Below, piece after piece: positions 25,987 through 35,700 of a stretch of DNA of 64,000 nucleotides. The DNA is from VRUE01 sp963837735 (GTDB taxonomy: Bacteria; Actinomycetota; Thermoleophilia; Solirubrobacterales; 70-9), in contig CAWIOM010000016.1 of assembly GCA_963837735.1 (NCBI GenBank), positions 1 through 64,000 of the forward strand. Reading direction: 5' to 3'. The first letter of the stretch is position 1, and every line of letters begins with the position of its first letter. The notes under the pieces are model-generated. The model worked only from the letters and a program-made list of their open reading frames with translations, searched no databases and was not told where the DNA came from. Both the position numbers and the translations under genes were made by a program.

Positions 25987-26013
25987 TGCGGGCCCGTCCG
26001 CGGTGTCATTGCG
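25970..26013. repeat. Imperfect two-copy tandem repeat at the DUF559 gene start
   Basis: The unit ggcccgtcggcggtcattgcg at 25970-25990 is followed directly by a 23-base copy with a substitution and a two-base insertion at 25991-26013. It spans the ATG of the AbiEi/DUF559 gene (25986), so expansion or contraction would move the start region or leader. Confidence 0.5.
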
Positions 26014-26076
26014 GGAAGGCTGGCGGGTCCCTGCGCGCCAATGACGCGCAGTTTGGGTCGATTCTGGCCGGAAACG

Positions 26077-26107
26077 CGAGAGGCCCGGCGATAAGCCGGG
26101 CCTCTCG
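26077..26107 (-). terminator. Intrinsic-type hairpin downstream of groEL
   Basis: A perfect 13-base-pair stem, cgagaggcccggc at 26077-26089 and its complement at 26095-26107, closes a gataa loop. It lies 82 bases past the groEL stop and before the DUF559 gene. On the minus strand only a short gttt follows, so termination may not rely on a U tract, as is common in GC-rich actinobacteria. Confidence 0.7.
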
Positions 26108-26188
26108 AAGTCGCTCGCCCCTGGGGCGAGCTGCGCGCCTCGGACGGTGTCCGTGGCCTGCCGACGGGCCGCGTGGCCCGGCGGTTGG

Positions 26189-27829
26189 CTACATCATCCC
26201 GCCCATGTCGGGCATGCCGCCGCCGGGCATGCCGCCGCCGGCACCGGGCTCCTCCGGCGGCTCGGCGATGATCGCCTCGGTGACGAGGATGTTCTTGGCG
26301 ATCGAGGCGGCGTTCTCGAGCGCCGAGCGCGTCACCTTGGTCGGGTCGATGACGCCGTCTTTGATCAGGTCGCCGTACTCGCCGGTGGCGGCGTTGAGGC
26401 CTTCTCCGGCTTTCAGCTCGCGGACCTTGTTGACGACGACCGAGCCCTCCTCGCCGGAGTTCTCGGCGATCTGGCGGACCGGCTCCTCGAGCGCCCGGTG
26501 GACGATCTTCGCCCCCGTGTGTTCGTCGCCGTCGCCGACCTTGTCGGGGTCGAGCCCGTCCTGGGCATTGAGCAGCGCAACGCCGCCACCCGGGACGACA
26601 CCCTCCTCGAGCGCCGCGCGGGTCGCCTGCAGGGCGTCCTCGACGCGGTGCTTTTTCTCCTTCATCTCGGTCTCGGTGGCGGCGCCGACCTTGACTACGG
26701 CGACACCTCCGGCGAGCTTCGCGAGGCGCTCCTGGAGCTTCTCGCGATCGAAGTCGGAGTCGGTGTTCTCGACCTCGTTTTTGATCTGCTTGATCCGACC
26801 CTTGATGTCCTCGCCGTCACCGGCGCCGTCGATGATCGTCGTCGTGTCCTTGGAGACGACGACGCGACGGGCCTTGCCGAGCTGGTCGATCTGGGTGTTC
26901 TCGAGTTTGAGGCCCATCTCCTCGGTGATCACCTCGCCGCCGGTGAGGATCCCGATGTCCTCGAGCATCCGCTTGCGGCGGTCGCCGAAGCCGGGGGCCT
27001 TGACCGCGACGCCGGTGAAGGTGCCGCGGAGCTTGTTGACGACCAGGGTCGCCAGGCACTCGCCCTCGACGTCCTCGGCGACGATCAGCAGCGGCTTGCC
27101 GCCCTGCATGACCGCCTCGAGCACCGGCAGGATGTCCCGCACGGAGCCGATTTTCTGGTTGGCGATGAGGATGTACGGGTCCTCCAGCACCGCCTCCATG
27201 CGGTCCTGGTCGGTGACCATGTACGGGGAGATGTAGCCCTTGTCGAACTGCATCCCCTCGGTGAACTCCAGCTCCATGCCGAAGGTCTGGCCCTCCTCGA
27301 CGTTGACGACGCCGTCTTTGCCGACCTTCTCGATCGCGTCGGCGATCACGTTGCCGATCTCGTCGTCGCCGGCGGAGATGGCGGCGACACGGGCGATCTG
27401 CTCCTTGCCCGCAACCTCTTTCGACTGCTTCTCGCGGAGGTTCTCGACGACCTCCTCGACGGCCTTCTCTATGCCGCGGCGCAGGGCCAGCGGGTTGGCG
27501 CCGGCGGCCACGTTCTTGAGGCCCTGGCGGACGATGATCTGGGCCAGCAGCGTCGCCGTCGTCGTGCCGTCGCCGGCGACGTCGTTGGTCGCCGTGGCGA
27601 CCTCACGGACTAGCTGTGCACCCTGGTTCTCGAAGACGTCCTCGACCTCGACCTCACGGGCGATTGTGACTCCGTCGTTGGTGATCGTCGGCGCGCCGAA
27701 CTTTTTGTCGAGCACGACGTAGCGACCTTTGGGGCCCAGGGTCACCTTGACGGCGTCGGCGACTGCGTCGACACCGCCCTGCAGTGCTCCCCGGGCGTCC
27801 TCGCTGAACTTCAGCTCCTTGTGAGCCAT
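26189..27829 (-). CDS. groEL: Chaperonin GroEL (Hsp60)
   Basis: The 546-residue protein shows the ATP-binding TLGPKGRYVVLDKKFG and DVAGDGTTTATLLAQ, and the family signature AALEEGVVPGGGVALL. The C-terminus is the classical Gly-Met tail GGGMPGGGMPDMGGMM, not the His-rich tail of mycobacterial GroEL1. It forms the double-ring ATP-driven folding chamber with GroES. It lies 43 bases behind groES in one operon controlled by the CIRCE element upstream. Confidence 0.98.
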   Translation of the reverse strand: MAHKELKFSEDARGALQGGVDAVADAVKVTLGPKGRYVVLDKKFGAPTITNDGVTIAREVEVEDVFENQGAQLVREVATATNDVAGDGTTTATLLAQIIVRQGLKNVAAGANPLALRRGIEKAVEEVVENLREKQSKEVAGKEQIARVAAISAGDDEIGNVIADAIEKVGKDGVVNVEEGQTFGMELEFTEGMQFDKGYISPYMVTDQDRMEAVLEDPYILIANQKIGSVRDILPVLEAVMQGGKPLLIVAEDVEGECLATLVVNKLRGTFTGVAVKAPGFGDRRKRMLEDIGILTGGEVITEEMGLKLENTQIDQLGKARRVVVSKDTTTIIDGAGDGEDIKGRIKQIKNEVENTDSDFDREKLQERLAKLAGGVAVVKVGAATETEMKEKKHRVEDALQATRAALEEGVVPGGGVALLNAQDGLDPDKVGDGDEHTGAKIVHRALEEPVRQIAENSGEEGSVVVNKVRELKAGEGLNAATGEYGDLIKDGVIDPTKVTRSALENAASIAKNILVTEAIIAEPPEEPGAGGGMPGGGMPDMGGMM

Positions 27830-27872
27830 TTCTTTCAGTCCTCCTTGGTTCTTCTAAGTCCGATTGGCGTTC

Positions 27873-28160
27873 TCAGCCGAGCTTGGCGAGGACGTCCGAC
27901 TCGCGCAGGACGAGAAGGTCCTCGTCCTCAACGGTGACGTCGGTGCCGCCGTATTTGGAGTAGAGGACCTCGTCGCCCTCGCTCACATCGAGCGGGCGGC
28001 GGCTGCCGTCCTCGTTGATCGCGCCGTCGCCGACGGCGACGACCTTGCCCTTCTGCGGCTTCTCTTTGGCCGTGTCGGGAAGGACGATGCCACTGGCGGT
28101 CGTCTCCTCCTCATCGCTCGGCTTGACGATCAGCCGGTCCCCGAGGGGCTTCAGCTTCAT
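27873..28160 (-). CDS. groES: Co-chaperonin GroES (Hsp10)
   Basis: The 95-residue protein begins KLKPLGDRLIVKP, contains the mobile-loop region EEETTASGIVLPDTAKEKPQ and ends DVTVEDEDLLVLRESDVLA, all standard for Hsp10. It caps the GroEL cavity. The ribosome site cggaggtatt lies just before the ATG, and a TATATA element precedes it. It is the first gene of the groES-groEL operon. Confidence 0.98.
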   Translation of the reverse strand: MKLKPLGDRLIVKPSDEEETTASGIVLPDTAKEKPQKGKVVAVGDGAINEDGSRRPLDVSEGDEVLYSKYGGTDVTVEDEDLLVLRESDVLAKLG

Positions 28161-28205
28161 CCGTAATACCTCCGTATATAGGTCAGGAAAGTTGCGTTGA
28201 CTGGC

Positions 28206-28232
28206 TTGGCACTCGGTACTGGAGAGTGCCAG
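28206..28232. promoter_or_regulatory. CIRCE operator (HrcA-binding inverted repeat) upstream of groES
   Basis: TTGGCACTC at 28206-28214, a nine-base spacer, and GAGTGCCAG at 28224-28232 match the CIRCE consensus TTAGCACTC-N9-GAGTGCTAA, with changes only near the outer ends. It lies 46 bases upstream of the groES ATG. By established knowledge HrcA binds this element and represses groESL until heat shock. hrcA itself is not in the window. Confidence 0.92.
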
Positions 28233-28260
28233 ACATCTGAAAGATAGCGGGTGGGCGGCC

Positions 28261-28734
28261 TCAGCTGCTCGCCAGCAGGCGGCAACCGAGCAGATTCGCG
28301 ATTCCCTCGCCGCCGCGGGCCATCACCCAATCGTGATTCCAGCCGAAGACCGGGCGGGCGACCGGTGCCAGCAGATTCATCCAGGCGCGGGTCGTGGAGA
28401 CATTCCACTCATAGAGCACCGCGGTCACGCCGTCCTCTTCGTAGAGCCGCCAGCGGCCGACCCCGGTGAGCTCGCCGACCGCGTCGGCCTCGAGCAGGTG
28501 GGGGCGCTCGACACGGGTCGTCGTCACCTCAAACTCGACCCGGTAAGGGAGGAGGCTCTTCCAGACCATCCGGGCGACGGTGCCGACGCCGCTCTCCTCG
28601 CCGGGGCCGACCTCCGAAGCCTCCTCCACCCCGCGCCACCAATCGGGCCAGCTCGCCTGGTCGTAGATCGCGTCCCAGACCGGCTCCCGGGGGGAGGCCA
28701 GGAGCCAGGATGTGAGGAACCGGTAGTCAGCCAC
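28261..28734 (-). CDS. SRPBCC/polyketide-cyclase-like lipid-binding protein
   Basis: The 157-residue protein, GTG start at 28734, has the START-like pattern. An N-terminal strand YRFLTSWLLASPREPVWDAI is followed by DQASWPDWWRGVEEA, a run of beta strands, and a long amphipathic C-terminal helix with ARPVFGWNHDWVMARGGEG. Such domains bind hydrophobic ligands; no catalytic residue can be named. It is six bases from the ASCH gene on the same strand, so the two are probably co-transcribed. Confidence 0.75.
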   Translation of the reverse strand: MADYRFLTSWLLASPREPVWDAIYDQASWPDWWRGVEEASEVGPGEESGVGTVARMVWKSLLPYRVEFEVTTTRVERPHLLEADAVGELTGVGRWRLYEEDGVTAVLYEWNVSTTRAWMNLLAPVARPVFGWNHDWVMARGGEGIANLLGCRLLASS

Positions 28735-28739
28735 AACGG

Positions 28740-29144
28740 CTAGTTGTGGCTGGGCGTCTCGCCGTTGCCGAAGTGGGATTCGGGCGGCTCGACGATCTGC
28801 GAGAAGCGGATCACCGTGATCACGTCGTCGGCAGAGACCGGCCGGCTGTAGATCTGCTCGAGGAAGTTGATCTCCTCCTCGACGCGGCGGAACTCGGGGT
28901 TGTCGTGCTCGATGTCGCGCCGCGAGAGCTCGGAGACCTTCTTGACCTCGACGTCGTCGATGACCGCCGAGAAGATCTTCTGCCTGGGGCTGTGGCGGAA
29001 ACCGACGGTGACCCAGACGACCTGGCCGCGCTCGTACTTGTTGCTCTTGTCGCCGAGGCGGATCGTCGCCGTCTTGCGACCCCGCTTGAGCTGGTCGACG
29101 AATACCGCCGAGTAGAAGTTAAGAACATAGACGCCGCCCCGCAT
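28740..29144 (-). CDS. ASCH/PUA-like domain protein
   Basis: ATG 29144 gives 134 residues. VDQLKRGRKTATIRLGDKS matches the ASCH signature G-x-K-x-x-T-x-R, followed by the PUA-like strand KYERGQVVWVTVGFRH. ASCH domains are thought to bind RNA or nucleobases and some act on modified nucleosides; the specific function here is unknown. Upstream in-frame codons extend to 29264 but translate as non-conserved sequence. The gene is divergent from the RTX-repeat protein. Confidence 0.75.
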   Translation of the reverse strand: MRGGVYVLNFYSAVFVDQLKRGRKTATIRLGDKSNKYERGQVVWVTVGFRHSPRQKIFSAVIDDVEVKKVSELSRRDIEHDNPEFRRVEEEINFLEQIYSRPVSADDVITVIRFSQIVEPPESHFGNGETPSHN

Positions 29145-29251
29145 GGCCGCGAGGGTATCCGACCGGCGACCGTGTTTGGTGATGCCAGGCCTGGACGTGT
29201 GTTGTGTGGTTGAAGTTTTCGCTTTTTCCAGCCGATGGGAAGCGAGCACGC

Positions 29252-31162
29252 ATGAGTAGCGCAACCCTCACACGCCGCTTGACCATGGCCGTCGCGACCG
29301 CAGCGATGGTCCTCCTCGTCCCCGCCTGGAGCCAGTCCTCAGCGGCGACCTGCGCCGGCAAGCACGCGACGATCGTCGGCACCCCGGGCAACGACACGAT
29401 CGTCGGCAAGAAGGCCAGCGACGTGATCTACGGCGGCGGCGGCAACGACCACATTACGGGCGGGCCGAACGGCAACGACACGATCTGCGGCGGGCCGGGC
29501 GACGACACGATCAGGGGCGGCAAGGGCTACGACACCTTGGTCGGCGAAGGCGGCGACGACAAGCTCGACGGCGGCACGGGCAGCGATGCCCTGCGCGGCG
29601 GCGGCGGCAACGACAACCTCGATGGCGCCAAGGGCGGCGACGGCCTCTACGGCGGGGCGGGCGACGACAGGATGATCGGCGACAAGGGCCCGGACCGGCT
29701 CTTCGCCGGCTCCGGCGACGACCTGCTCTCCGGCGGCAAGGGCCCCGACACGATGAAGGGCGGGCCGGGCGAGGACACTCTCTTCGCGGGCAAGGCGAGC
29801 GACCGAACGGTCGACGGCGAGGGCGGCGACGACCGGATCGTCGGCGGCCGCGGAAACGACAAGCTCGACGGCGGCCCCGGCAATGACAGCATCTCCGGCG
29901 GCCTCGGCGACGACACACTGGACGGCGAAGGCGGCACCGACACGATCACCGGCGGCCACGGGCGCGACGACATCAACGGCGGTGGCGGAGACGGCGACAT
30001 CATGCGCGGCGACATCGGCTTCGACAAGCTGGAAGGCGGGCCGGGCGCCCGCGACATCGCCTCCTTCGCGACGGCTTCGACCGCCGTCGAAGCGGACCTC
30101 GCGGCGGGCACCGCCCACGGTGACGGCCGCGACCAGATCGGCCCCGGCACCGAGGACCTGGTCGGCTCCGCCTATCCCGACATCCTCAGCGGCAACTCCG
30201 GCCCGAACCGGATCGACGGCGGCGCCGGCTACGACGAGCTCAATGGCCGCGGCGGCGGCGACGAGCTGCTCGGCGGCCCCGACGGCGCCGACTGCAGCGC
30301 CGCCATGCAGATCGAGGCTTGCGACAAACCGACCTCGGCCGAGTCCGGCACGGTCGTCGTCTACAGCCGCAGCCTGGACGGCGGCGCGACCCTGGTCGTG
30401 CGCGGCACCGAGGCCTCCAACGAGATCACGGTCGCCTTCCGCGACGGCGGGCTCGCGGTAACCGACTCGCGGGCGCCGGTGCCGGCGGCCAACGTCACCG
30501 GCTGCGTGCCGACCGGATCCGGGGCGAGCTGCCCGGCCGACGCCGGGTTCATCCTTGTCGACGGCGGGCCGGGTGACGACCGGATCGCGATCGACCCCTC
30601 CGTTCCCGCCTCGATCGAAGCCCGCCTCGAAGGTGGGACCGGAGCCGACCAGCTCTACGGCGGCCGGGGCAGCGACGTGATCGAGGCCGGCGACGACAGC
30701 GACCCCGACACCCTCGACGGCGGCGCCGGCGACGATGCGCTCATCGGTGCCCGCACCGACACCCACGTCCCCTACTCGAGCGGCCAGAGCCTCTTCTTCG
30801 GCGGACAGGGGTCCGACGTGATGGTCGGCGGCGACCCCTGCGACGGCGATGTCTTCGACGGCGGGCCGGGCAACGACAACGCCAACTTCTTCCGTTTCAC
30901 CCCCGGGGTCAGGGCCGTGATCGGCGGCACCGTCAGCCGCGACGGCGGCAGCTGCACCCCAGGGCGCATCGAGCGCTCGGTCGAGGCGCTGGAGGGCTCG
31001 CCCGGGCCCGATGTGATGATCGGCAGCTCGGCCGGCGACTCGCTGATCGGCAAGGGCGGCGACGACCGGCTCTTCGGGCGGGCGGGCAACGACATCCTCT
31101 CCGGCGGGCCCGGCAACGACCGGCTCGTCGGTGGGCCCGGCAGGGACATCGAACACCCGTAG
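29252..31162 (+). CDS. Secreted RTX/hemolysin-type calcium-binding repeat protein
   Basis: I start at ATG 29252, which gives a signal peptide (LTMAVATAAMVLLVPAWSQS). From about residue 35 the protein is a long array of GGxGxDxxx nonapeptides, for example GGPGDDTIRGGKGYDTL, which fold as a calcium-binding parallel beta-roll. A non-repeat insert lies near residues 360-450 (TVVVYSRSLDGGATLVVRG), followed by more repeats. The frame ends at 31162, but repeat-like coding (GGDGNDLL, then a CQGHRFDGGGGLDTASC segment) continues in other frames to a TGA at 31377. The true C-terminus is therefore probably there after two indels. Export is by Sec, not by a type I system. Confidence 0.8.
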   Translation: MSSATLTRRLTMAVATAAMVLLVPAWSQSSAATCAGKHATIVGTPGNDTIVGKKASDVIYGGGGNDHITGGPNGNDTICGGPGDDTIRGGKGYDTLVGEGGDDKLDGGTGSDALRGGGGNDNLDGAKGGDGLYGGAGDDRMIGDKGPDRLFAGSGDDLLSGGKGPDTMKGGPGEDTLFAGKASDRTVDGEGGDDRIVGGRGNDKLDGGPGNDSISGGLGDDTLDGEGGTDTITGGHGRDDINGGGGDGDIMRGDIGFDKLEGGPGARDIASFATASTAVEADLAAGTAHGDGRDQIGPGTEDLVGSAYPDILSGNSGPNRIDGGAGYDELNGRGGGDELLGGPDGADCSAAMQIEACDKPTSAESGTVVVYSRSLDGGATLVVRGTEASNEITVAFRDGGLAVTDSRAPVPAANVTGCVPTGSGASCPADAGFILVDGGPGDDRIAIDPSVPASIEARLEGGTGADQLYGGRGSDVIEAGDDSDPDTLDGGAGDDALIGARTDTHVPYSSGQSLFFGGQGSDVMVGGDPCDGDVFDGGPGNDNANFFRFTPGVRAVIGGTVSRDGGSCTPGRIERSVEALEGSPGPDVMIGSSAGDSLIGKGGDDRLFGRAGNDILSGGPGNDRLVGGPGRDIEHP

Positions 31163-31387
31163 CACCGGGGTTGCGGCGCCGCGCAAAGTTGGCACCCTGC
31201 CAACGGCGGCGACGGCAACGACCTGCTTGTCTCTTCTGCGGCCCACTGCCAGGGCCACAGGTTCGATGGTGGCGGCGGCCTCGACACGGCCTCCTGCGCC
31301 CGCTCGAAGGCAGGCGGGACGTTCGTGATGGCGTCGTCGGCAAGGGCGCTGAGGACCCGAAGCCGAAGAGCTGCTGAGCGCCGCGGC

Positions 31388-32032
31388 CTAGCCGGCGAAC
31401 CCCTCCTCGCCGAGCAACGGCACGAACCTGCAGGGCCCGATCTCCTCGCGGTCGAGCCTGCCCTCGCGGCGGCGGAAGACGGTGAGCAGGTCGGCCTCGC
31501 CGGCGGCGAGAGGGACGACCAGGCGCCCTTCCTCGCCGAGCTGGTCGAGCAGGGCGAGGGGCGGAGCCGGAGCGGCCGCGTGGACGGCGATGGCGTCGAA
31601 GGGGCCGCGATCCGGCAGGCCGCGGCTGCCGTCGCCGACCAGCACCTCGACGCTGTCGAGACCGAGGTCGGCGAGGGCGCGCCGCGCCCGCTCGGCGAGA
31701 GCCGGGCGCAGCTCGATCCCGATCACCTCGGCGGCGAGCAGCGAGAGGACGGCGGTCGAGTAGCCGGACCCGGTGCCGACCTCCAACACCAGCTCGTCGC
31801 CGCCAAGCCGCAGCGCCTGGCAGATGGCGGCGACGATCCAGGGCTGGGAGATCGTCTGCCCTTCTCCGATCGGCAGGGCCGAGTCGGCATAGGCACGGCG
31901 CCGGGCCGCGGCCGGGACGAACAGCTCGCGGGGCACCGAGCCGAGCGCCTCGAGGACGCGCTCGTCGCCGATCCCGCGACGGCGCAGCTGGCGCTCGACC
32001 ATCTCCGTGCGAGCGGCGGCGAAGTCCGGCAT
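31388..32032 (-). CDS. pcm: Protein-L-isoaspartate O-methyltransferase
   Basis: The 214-residue protein has the Pcm hallmark AYADSALPIGEGQTISQPWIVA, the SAM motif ELVLEVGTGSGYSTAVLS, EVIGIELRPALAERAR and the C-terminal LGEEGRLVVPL. It methylates isoaspartyl residues in damaged proteins so that they can be repaired. It lies 14 bases downstream of the Crp-like regulator on the same strand and is convergent with the RTX gene. Confidence 0.94.
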   Translation of the reverse strand: MPDFAAARTEMVERQLRRRGIGDERVLEALGSVPRELFVPAAARRRAYADSALPIGEGQTISQPWIVAAICQALRLGGDELVLEVGTGSGYSTAVLSLLAAEVIGIELRPALAERARRALADLGLDSVEVLVGDGSRGLPDRGPFDAIAVHAAAPAPPLALLDQLGEEGRLVVPLAAGEADLLTVFRRREGRLDREEIGPCRFVPLLGEEGFAG

Positions 32033-32046
32033 CAGGGCATCGCGGG

Positions 32047-32748
32047 CTAGTAGATGTAGTTGTTGAGCTTCGGCGGGTCGAGAACGGTGACCCGCCCGCG
32101 TCCCGGCCGCACGACTCCAGCCCGCTCGAGGTCGGCGAGGAAGCGGCTGACGCTCTCCCGCGAGGTGCCGGCAAGCTGGGCGAGGTCGGCCTGGTTCATG
32201 CGGATCGTCACCTCGCCACCGTCGCCGCCGCTCGACGCCTCGTCGGCGACGAGCTGGCTGAGCACCCCGGCGACGCGGCTGGGGACGGTCTGGAAGGACT
32301 GGCGCGAGATGCGCTCGTTCGCGGCGCGGAGGCGGCGCACGAGCGCCGCGACGAGCTTCACGGTGATCTCGGGGTGGCGGGCCAGCAGCGCCCTGACCTC
32401 GCCGGCGGGCAGGGCCAGCAGCTCACCGTCGACGAGCGCTTCGACGCTGGCCGAGCGCACCTCGCCGTCGAGCATCGCCAGCTCGCCGAAGATGTCTCCC
32501 GAGCCGAGCGTGGCGAGGGTGATGGCGCGGCCGTCGGAGTGCTCGCGCGTGACCCGGAAGCTGCCCGAGCGGACGATGTAACAGGCGTCGGAGCGATCGC
32601 CCTCGTGGAAGACGCGGGTCGAGGCGGGGAAGGCCCTCGGCACGGCGACCCTGGAGAAGCTCTCCAGCTCCCCCTGCTCGAGGTCGGAGAAGAGCGGCAC
32701 GCTGCGCAGCAGCTCGACCGGGCTCTGGATCCCCTCGTTCTCCCCCAT
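32047..32748 (-). CDS. Crp/Fnr family transcription regulator
   Basis: The 233-residue protein has an N-terminal cyclic-nucleotide-binding beta-roll (LGSGDIFGELAMLDGEVRSASVEAL, a phosphate-binding cassette in which the usual Arg/Ser pair is present as RSAS). The dimer helix follows, then a winged helix with recognition segment AQLAGTSRESVSRFLADLE. No N-terminal Fe-S cysteines are seen, so it is Crp-like, not Fnr-like. It lies between lhr and pcm and may form an operon with pcm. Confidence 0.93.
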   Translation of the reverse strand: MGENEGIQSPVELLRSVPLFSDLEQGELESFSRVAVPRAFPASTRVFHEGDRSDACYIVRSGSFRVTREHSDGRAITLATLGSGDIFGELAMLDGEVRSASVEALVDGELLALPAGEVRALLARHPEITVKLVAALVRRLRAANERISRQSFQTVPSRVAGVLSQLVADEASSGGDGGEVTIRMNQADLAQLAGTSRESVSRFLADLERAGVVRPGRGRVTVLDPPKLNNYIY

Positions 32749-32763
32749 CGGGCGATTATCGCC

Positions 32764-35700
32764 CTATTGGCCGGAAGCGGTCAGCTTGCGGGGGCCGCGG
32801 CTGAAGCCGGCCCCGAGCAGCGCCTCCTCGTGGGGCGAGCCGATCACCGGCTCGCCGTCGACCCTCTCGACCGCCATCTTCGGCAGCCGACCGGCGGAGA
32901 CCGCCTCGGCCAGAGCGCGGGTCGCGGCTCCCAGCTCCGCCTCGTCGAGCTCGCCGAGGCGGAGGATGCCGCGGCCGCCGCGCTCGACGTAGAGCACCGG
33001 GGCGCCGTCGCGGAGCAGGACATGGGCGCCCGGGGCGCGCGCGGGACGGCGGCCGCCCTCGCGCTTGGGCCAGGGCAGGGAGGCTCCGTAGGGGTTGGCG
33101 GGGTCGGTCGCTGCGAGCAGCTCGGAAGGCGCCCTCGCCGCCGGGCAGCGAGCGCAGCCGCTCGACGGCGCCGGGCAGCGCGAACTGGGCGCCGCCGAGG
33201 CCCTCGACGAAGTAGCCGCGCCGTGCCGTGCCGAGCAGCTCGAGGTTGCCGAGCTCGGCGTAGAGGGTCGAGAAGCCGCCCGGGATCCCCTCGGCGAGCA
33301 CCGACTCGCGGGTGACGATGCCGTAGCGCTCGAGCATCAGCTCGGCCTGGGCGCGCAGGCGCGGGCCCGCCGCCGGGGCGTTCTCGAAGAGCGGCGCGAC
33401 CAGCGACCAGCGACCCTGGATCGCGGCCCCGGCGCCGCGACGGCGGGCGAAGCGGCGTCCGCCCCGCTCCGCCGAGGGAACGGCGCGCAGCCGCGGAGCG
33501 CGCAGCGGCGAGAAGGCGTCGTTGGTTACCTCGCCAGACCAGGCGAGGTCCCAGAGCGCGTTGTGGAGGTCCTCGACGGGGAGGTCGATGTCGGCGAGCA
33601 GGTCGAGCCAGAAGTCGGGGCCGACGGCGAGCCGCTCGCGAATCGCGTCGTGGGGCTCGCCCTCGGCGCGCTCGAGCTTGACGTTGGCCGGCGGCGGGCC
33701 GGCGAGGCGCACGTCCTCGCGGAAGTAGAGGGCGACGCGGCCGTCGTTGCGGCCGCGGGCCCCGGCCCCGATCCAGACGACCTCGCCGCTCGTGCAGAGC
33801 TCGTCGAGCCAGGCAGGCGAGTAGGCGCCGAGGCGGCGAGGGAGGACGTCGGCCTCCCAGACCTTCGGGGTCAGGGTGACGCCCTGGAGGGGGACCAGCG
33901 CCTCGCGCAGGCGGTCGGGCCCGGCGCCGGCGGCACGGTGGGCGTCGACGTTCTGCCAGCTGGGCAGGAAGCGGGCGAAGCGGTCGCGGGAGGCGGGCTC
34001 GACCTCGCGGCGCAGGTGGGCGAGGCTGGCCCTGCGCACGCGGCGGAGGACGTCGGAGTCGCACCACTCGCGCTCGCTGCCGCCGGGCAGGAGCTCGCCG
34101 CGGACCAGGACTCCCGCGCGCTCGAGCTCGCGCAGCGCCGGGGAGGGGTCGATGCCGTAGCGGGCGGCGGCCTGCGCGGTCGGGAAGGGCCCGTGGGTGC
34201 GGGCGTAGCGGCGCAGCAGCGTCTGCATCGGGTCCTCGGCCGGCTCGAGGAAGCTCTCCGGCAGCCCGGGCGGCGGCGGCACGCCGAGCCCGTCGCGGTA
34301 GGTGCCCGCGTCCTCGGCGGCGATGTAGCGCTCCTCGCCGCCGATCCGGATCACGGCGACACGGCGCTCGGCGACCAGCTTCTCCAGCATCGAGGCGGCC
34401 GAGTAGCCCTCCGCGACCCGCTCGGCGCACTCCTCGGCGGTCAGGTCGCCGACGTTGCGCAGCACCTGCTGGAGCGCGTCGCGATCGCCCGCCAGCCCCA
34501 GATTGGCGGTGCGGTGCTGGAGCTGCGCCTCGACCTCGGCGAGCGCCTCGACGTCGATCAGGTCGCGCAGCTCCTCCTGGCCGAGCAGCTCGCGCAGCAG
34601 ATCGCGGTCGAGGGCGAGGGCGGCGGCACGGCGCTCGGCGTTGGGGGTATCGCCCTCGTACATGTAGGTGGCGACGTAGTCGAAGAGCAGCGAGGAGGCG
34701 AAGGGGGAGGCGCTCGGCGTCTCGACCTCGACCAGGCTGAGCTTGCGCGACTGCAGGTCACGGAGCAGCTCGGCGAGCGAGGGAAGGTCGAGGACGTCCT
34801 TCAGGCACTCGCGGTAGGTCTCGAGGATGACCGGGAAGCGGGGGTGGTCGCGGGCGACCTCGAGCAGGCTCTGCGCCTTGAGCCGCTGCTGCCAGAGCGG
34901 GGTCCGCTTGCCGGGGTAGGCGCGCGGGATCAGCAGCGAGCGGGCGGCGTTCTCGCGGAAGCGGGCGCCGAACAGGGCCGAGCCGGAGAGCTCGGCGACG
35001 ACCAGGTCCTCGAGCTCGTCAGGCTCGACCATGATCAGGTCGGCGGAGGGCGGCTCGTCGGCGTCGGGGAAGTGGAAGACGATGCCGTCGTCGGACCAGA
35101 TCGCGTCGACCTCGAGATCGCGCTCGTTCCTGATCTTCTGGCCGAGGGCCAGGCCCCAGGCGGAGTGGACGCGGCCACCGAAGGGCGAGAGCACGCACAG
35201 GCGCCAGTCGCCGATCTCGTCGCGGAAGCGCTCGACGACGATCGTCTCGTCGGAGGGGACCACCCGGGTCGCGGCCTGCTGCTCGCGCAGGTAGGCGACG
35301 AGGTTCCGCGCGGCGAGCGGGTCGAGGTCGCACTCGACGGCCAGCTCGTCGGGCTCTTTGGAGACCGCCTCGCGGACGAAGGCGCCAATCGCCCGGCCGA
35401 GCTCGGCCGGGCGGCCGATCCCGTCCCCCTTCCAGAAGGGAACCGCCCCCGGCGCCCCCGGCGCGGGGGTGACGATCACCCGGTCGCGGGTGATCTCCTC
35501 GATCCGCCAGGTCGTCGCCCCGAGCAGGAAGGTCTGGCCGGCGCGGGCCTCGTAGACCATCTCCTCGTCGAGCTCGCCGACCCGGCGGCCGTCGGGCAGG
35601 TTGACGCTGTAGAGGCCGCGGTCGGGGATCGTGCCGGCGTTGGTGACGACCAGCGAGCGAGCGCCCTTGCGGCCGTGCATGGTGCCCGCGGTGCGGTCCC

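Noticed and set aside
26147..27613. 488-codon open frame antisense to groEL
   Set aside because: groEL is unmistakable on the other strand; the antisense frame is an artefact.
29339..31258. 639-codon open frame antisense to the RTX gene
   Set aside because: The repeat structure of the RTX gene makes all frames open. The sense strand has a signal peptide and regular GGxGxD repeats.
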